Below are positions 60,202 to 64,000 of a stretch of 64,000 nucleotides of DNA, in pieces. Location: assembly GCA_023313575.1 (NCBI GenBank), contig JAJTTP010000010.1:372001-436000 (forward strand), read 5' to 3'. The position numbers were made by a program, and so were the translations under genes. This DNA is from Eutypella sp. D-1 (taxonomy: Eukaryota; Ascomycota; Sordariomycetes; Xylariales; Diatrypaceae). A model generated the notes under the pieces. It was not told the DNA's origin, ran no database searches, and saw only the letters and a list, made by a program, of their open reading frames with translations. The number at the start of each line of letters is the position of its first letter. The first letter of the stretch is position 1.

Positions 60202-61512
60202 GACGAATAAATCGAGAAGATAAACGAAGAGGAATAATGGTGAGGAAGGGGCCGTATAGTAATGTAATGTAATGAATGCGCAGATGGGATAGTAGTAGTC
60301 GCTACGGCTACGAGTACGGTTCTATCGCCAACTGATCGCAAAGAAATGGTGATCTGGAGAGAGGATTTCGTGGTCAGAAAGTTTGAGTGGGTAGGCTAGG
60401 TGGTAGTCGATATGTGACGGAGGAGGAGGAGGAGGAGGAGGAATGGTTAGTTCCTTAAAGAAAGGTGAGAGAAGGGAGGAATTAACCTAGACACCCGCAG
60501 TTTCGAGTGAGTTGAGTGAGTTGTATGCCGAGATGAGGCTCGGGAAGAGTTAAGAGTCACAAGTCAAGAGTGAAGATTTGAGAGTTGGAGGGGTTAGGTT
60601 TAAAAGAACCTTGAAAGAATTCACAACTTTATGTGAGTACTTTTCTTTTAAGTACTTTTAAGTATGTGTAGTAGTGATAGAGAAGAAAATGAATGTGGGT
60701 TTAAACTTTAGAATAGGATGTTGCGCAGCAGGATAAGGCGGAGATGGCGGCGGAGGCGGGAAGAGAGATATATCAATACGAAGTGGGAGATAAATAAGTA
60801 AATTATTGATCGGTCGTTGCTAGGCCGCGATATGGGATATGGGGAAACTTCAAGGATTTAGTGGTGTGAATAGGTAGGTGGTGGTAGTAGTTAATAGGTA
60901 TGAGGTCAGGTCAGATCAGGCCAGTCAAAATCAGGCTGGGGGAGGGGAGGCGGGCATGGAAGAACAAAGACAATAGGTAAGGCAAGATACGTGCATATAG
61001 ATAATACGCCTCTTTTTAAAAAGCCTTTGTTCCACTGTGGCTATTCAACTATCTGCATATACCTAAGTATGTTAACTTCGGAGGAGGAGGGTTGGAGGGG
61101 TAAGAGTGGCTGGTGCCTGGAAGTTGCTACCTACCTAGGTACCTAGGTACTTTAGACCCATCCAAGCCAAAAGAAGGTACTGTTGTATGTACAATTATCA
61201 ATACTGGGCTCCCGGTTCCAGAAGCTCTGATTGACCAATCTTATCAGTTAGGTCAGCCTTGCCTTACCCTTGCCCAAACAAATCCCAGCTTCCACTATTA
61301 GCTCTCCAGCGTCTTCTGTCGGTCACAGGTTATCACACGTCCTTATCGTCGCGTCTGTCTCTTCCCAACTCAACGCAACGCACCTACATTCCCTCCCCCC
61401 GACGTGACGTCCGATCGAACCTACGAGAGATATCCGCCTCAAAACAAACTAAGACTCAACACCCAAAACCTCCAGCTACTACACACCTACACATACACCT
61501 ACATAAGCCAAG
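60202..61512. promoter_or_regulatory. Divergent promoter region, MTR10 / SmE
   Basis: 1.3 kb between the two start codons. It includes a GGA trinucleotide run (60419-60442), a dyad GATTGACCAATC containing CCAAT near 61230 with an adjacent CTTATC (GATA core), and a doubled CCTAGGTA motif at 61128-61150. The leader before SmE is C/A-rich. Confidence 0.45.
60419..60442. repeat. (GGA)8 trinucleotide repeat
   Basis: Eight GGA units in the MTR10 upstream region, probably 5' of or within its leader. Confidence 0.85.
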
Positions 61513-61988
61513 ATGACAGGCCGTGGCGGTGGTGGCCGAAAGGTCCTGCTCCCCCCCATCAACTTCATATTCAAGCTCCTCCAGAGCCACGCGACCGTCA
61601 AGATCTGGCTGTACGAGCAGCTAGCCATCCGCATCGAGGGAAAAATCAGGGTACGCAATATCCAGAGAGTCACTGGGCTGTCAACTTACTCGGCAAGAAG
61701 GAAGAAGAAGAAGAAAAGCTTAGAATACGCATACTGATACCATGCAACTTTCCAGGGTTTCGACGAATTCATGAACCTCGTTATCGACGAGGCGGTCGAG
61801 GTCAAGCAGGTCACCAAGACGAATCCCGAGGAGAAGAGGCGGTCTCTAGGTACGAATGAAAACTCCACTATACTACATACACACAATACAGACACGGGGA
61901 ATAATAGTTCGTGCATTTGGCTAACGTTGCAGCAGGACAAATACTGCTCAAAGGAGACAACGTGTCGCTTATCCAGGAGGCTGTATGA
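61513..61988 (+). CDS. SME1: Small nuclear ribonucleoprotein E (SmE)
   Basis: One of the seven Sm proteins forming the ring on U1, U2, U4 and U5 snRNAs. Exons are 61513-61650, 61756-61849 and 61936-61988; the product is 94 aa, the normal length. Sm1 and Sm2 signatures are present: the N-terminus KVLLPPINFIFKLLQS is followed by VKIWLYEQLAIRIEGKI, then GFDEFMNLVIDEAVEV. The last exon supplies the Sm2 motif QILLKGDNVSLIQ. The acceptor of the last intron is the second of two tandem CAG triplets (GCAGCAG), so a one-residue splice variant is possible, though only the second keeps the frame used here. It converges closely with the cyclo-ligase gene (230 bp). Confidence 0.95.
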
Positions 61989-62218
61989 GGAGGGAAGCAC
62001 GGTGCACAAAATATGAAGCATGCATGGGGGGGAAAAAGCAGCACACACACACACACATGGCGTTACGGTTCAGAGAAGATATTCAAATGTTGAATTGCGT
62101 CGCACGTTTTGCCTAGTTCTTCATGCATCGGTCGTATTAATATTGGGAAAAAGGGGGGGTATGGGAAGGGGTTGAGCCCCGAGACGCAGAGCCTCGCTGG
62201 GCGTCGAGGCACCACCAC

Positions 62219-63103
62219 TTACTCGGTATCCTCCTTGGCGGACTCGATGAGCCTGCCATCTCCAAGGAAGACCCCGTCTATCGGCTGGTCGTGGGGTCCA
62301 ACGGGGACAGCCTCCCCCGCATCGGGGGGCAGCAGTTGCTCCTTCAAGGCTAGGGCATATAGCAATACAGACGGGCGATGATCGGACGCCTTTCCCGCCG
62401 CCGGAGCAGTAGCCAGAGCGTATCGGTGAAGAAAGTAGTCGTAGAACCCCTTACCGTGACCTAACCTCCGGATCGCCCCCGACCGCGGGTCGGTGTCGAA
62501 CGCCACCCCGGGCATCAGTATAAGGTCGAGCGATACGTCCTCGGACCGGTCCCCGCCAAGCTCGCCGACACTCCTCCGCCTCTCGTCCACCGTCTCCGCC
62601 TCGACGCTGGGAATATCCCACTTATCCCGCCCAAGGGACTCGTAGTCCTCGAGGCCCTTCAGGCTCACCATGTCCATGAGCCGTGCGGGGCCCTCGCCCT
62701 TGGGCAAGCCCGACTTATGCAGGTACGGGACGAAGACCTGCTTGCCCGACCGCAGGGCGTGCCTCACGATGGGGTCCGTCTGGATCTCGCCGCCGGGCAT
62801 GGACAGGTACACGGCGACGGTCTTCGCGTCGGCGTACGGCTTAAACTTCGATAACGAGTCGAAGACATTCTGGCCTGCGGGCTCTCAAACCGGGTTAACT
62901 ACTTAAGTACTCCCTCTCTCTCGCAAGGTTGCCTCTCCTACTACTGGGTGTGAAGTGTGTGAACAACACCGACCGCTGCACGTACTCTGCTGCGTTATCG
63001 ATTCGCGGGTAAGCCCGGCTAGCCTCTGCTTCATCGCCGAGCGGAGCTGCGTCTTGGCGGCATTAAGCGCGGAGCTGTTCATGTCGACGCTCCCCTCGCT
63101 CAT
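62219..63103 (-). CDS. FAU1: 5-formyltetrahydrofolate cyclo-ligase (5,10-methenyl-THF synthetase)
   Basis: ATP-dependent enzyme that returns 5-formyl-THF to 5,10-methenyl-THF in one-carbon metabolism. Exons are 63103-62986 and 62874-62219, joined in phase 1 (split Ser codon) across a 111-nt intron; the product is 257 aa. The N-terminal helix has AKTQLRSAMKQRLAGL (the K-x-x-L-R family element). Then come KTVAVYLSMPGGEIQTDPIV, KQVFVPYL, LDLILMPGVAFDTD and the conserved nucleotide/folate loop RLGHGKGFYDYFL. The C-terminus has LLYALALKEQLLP and PIDGVFL. A longer, charged insert after MDMVSLKGLEDYESLG (about residues 125-150) is typical of eukaryotic members. There is no clear targeting signal. 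Confidence 0.95.
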
Positions 63104-64000
63104 AGCTTATGTACCTAAGTAGCTAATGCAAAGCCGCGCCTCCCTTGGAAAAATCACGGGAAGAAAAAAAAGGAACAAAAAAAAAAGAAAAGTAACCACC
63201 ACCTCAAAATCCCACCCCTCACAATGACGGGCTGCGGCACGGGGCTGCGCTATAATAGCTACGACCGTTAGAGATACGTATGTATGTGTGAGGTGTTCGG
63301 GATAGCGGCGGCAAAACGACTTGCAGTAGGACGGGACCGGGGACCGGGGTGGTTGTAGAAAGTGGGCAGATGTCGGCGAAGAGAAAAAAAAAAGTTGCTA
63401 ACGGCGGGAGGGGCAACTGAGTCTAAGGCCGAAGCCGCTTTAAAAAACTTTACAGCATGTGAGGAGTTATTTTTCACCTAGGTACCTGTATGGAGAAGTG
63501 TTTCATGCAATGTGTAACTTGATATTTGCTAGCTTTAATAGGCTGGGCCGACTGATACAGAATTCAAAATGAAGAAAAGCCAGTCAAATGACTTCTAATT
63601 CCAAGCCTTAGCTTTGCTGCCGTAATAGGTACCAAGGCGGAACGGGGAACTGATTGATTAGATCAAATTGATCAAGTTGATCGATCCAAGAAATCTTATC
63701 AATCAGCGAGTCGGCAGCAAGTCGGGTCCCCGGCCAGGCAGGTGAATGTGAGTTTGGGCAGGTTGGCGAGGCCGGTACGGCGGATCGGTGCATATTTTCT
63801 GGGGCCTATTTTCTGTAGCTATCTGACCTGCCTGCCTAGGTACATACAATAGAGTGAGTACTCGATAAGGTACTCGGCGTTACCAGAGTGGAAGCAGTAA
63901 GCCGCCCCCTTCCCGTTAAGCAGCAGCACGTCAAGAACGTCAAGTACGCCGTGGCTACATCCCACCTACGCAACCGGGCCTGATAACTTGTAACGGTCCT
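63104..64000. other. Region upstream of the cyclo-ligase gene
   Basis: 0.9 kb of non-coding DNA at the window end. A-rich runs directly precede the start codon, and CCTAGGTAC motifs occur at about 63477-63487 and 63836-63844. No gene is seen, although a gene beyond the edge could begin here. Confidence 0.45.

Overview
The window is nuclear DNA from a filamentous ascomycete (Pezizomycotina), most likely a sordariomycete. The evidence is short introns (about 50-130 nt) with GTRNGT donors and CTAAC/CTGAC-like branch sites, GC-rich codon use in exons, AT-richer intergenic DNA full of microsatellites, and proteins that read as fungal orthologues (Ecm33, Mnn9, Mtr10, Pcs60, SPF45, EF-2). Order and species cannot be fixed from the sequence alone. 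All exon joins were worked out by eye from splice signals, reading phase and family knowledge.

Layout. 0-13 kb holds compact housekeeping genes: a 5'-truncated sphingolipid delta-4 desaturase (+), a VAP/Scs2 ER tether (-), a UBA/UBX Cdc48 cofactor (+), ribosomal stalk protein P1 (-) and a DUF2408/UPF0662-like protein (+). 13-28 kb holds a YCII-domain protein with a probable mitochondrial presequence (-), a small acidic orphan (+), a peroxisomal Pcs60-type acyl/oxalyl-CoA synthetase (-), the splicing factor SPF45 (+) and the GPI wall protein Ecm33 (-). 28-39 kb is a gene-poor stretch with only weak gene remnants at 36-37 kb. 39-48 kb holds the Golgi mannosyltransferase Mnn9 (-), a 3-methyladenine DNA glycosylase (+) and a SET-domain protein (+). 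48-64 kb holds EF-2 (+), the importin Mtr10/TNPO3 (-), spliceosomal SmE (+) and 5-formyl-THF cyclo-ligase (-).

The genes are ordinary single-copy housekeeping genes. There is no operon-like logic, no biosynthetic cluster, no rRNA, no CRISPR and no tRNA that I could support. Functional themes recur without physical clustering: translation (P1, EF-2), splicing and SR import (SPF45, SmE, Mtr10), and wall or secretory pathway (Ecm33, Mnn9, VAP).

The points most worth checking are a one-base phase mismatch at the EF-2 exon 1/exon 2 junction, phased CCAAT repeats upstream of EF-2, telomere-like TTAGG motifs upstream of P1, a cluster of perfect palindromes upstream of Ecm33, two genes whose first exon appears to add a targeting signal (YCII, SET), and a recurrent CCTAGG-centred motif between genes. 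I found no convincing undescribed system.
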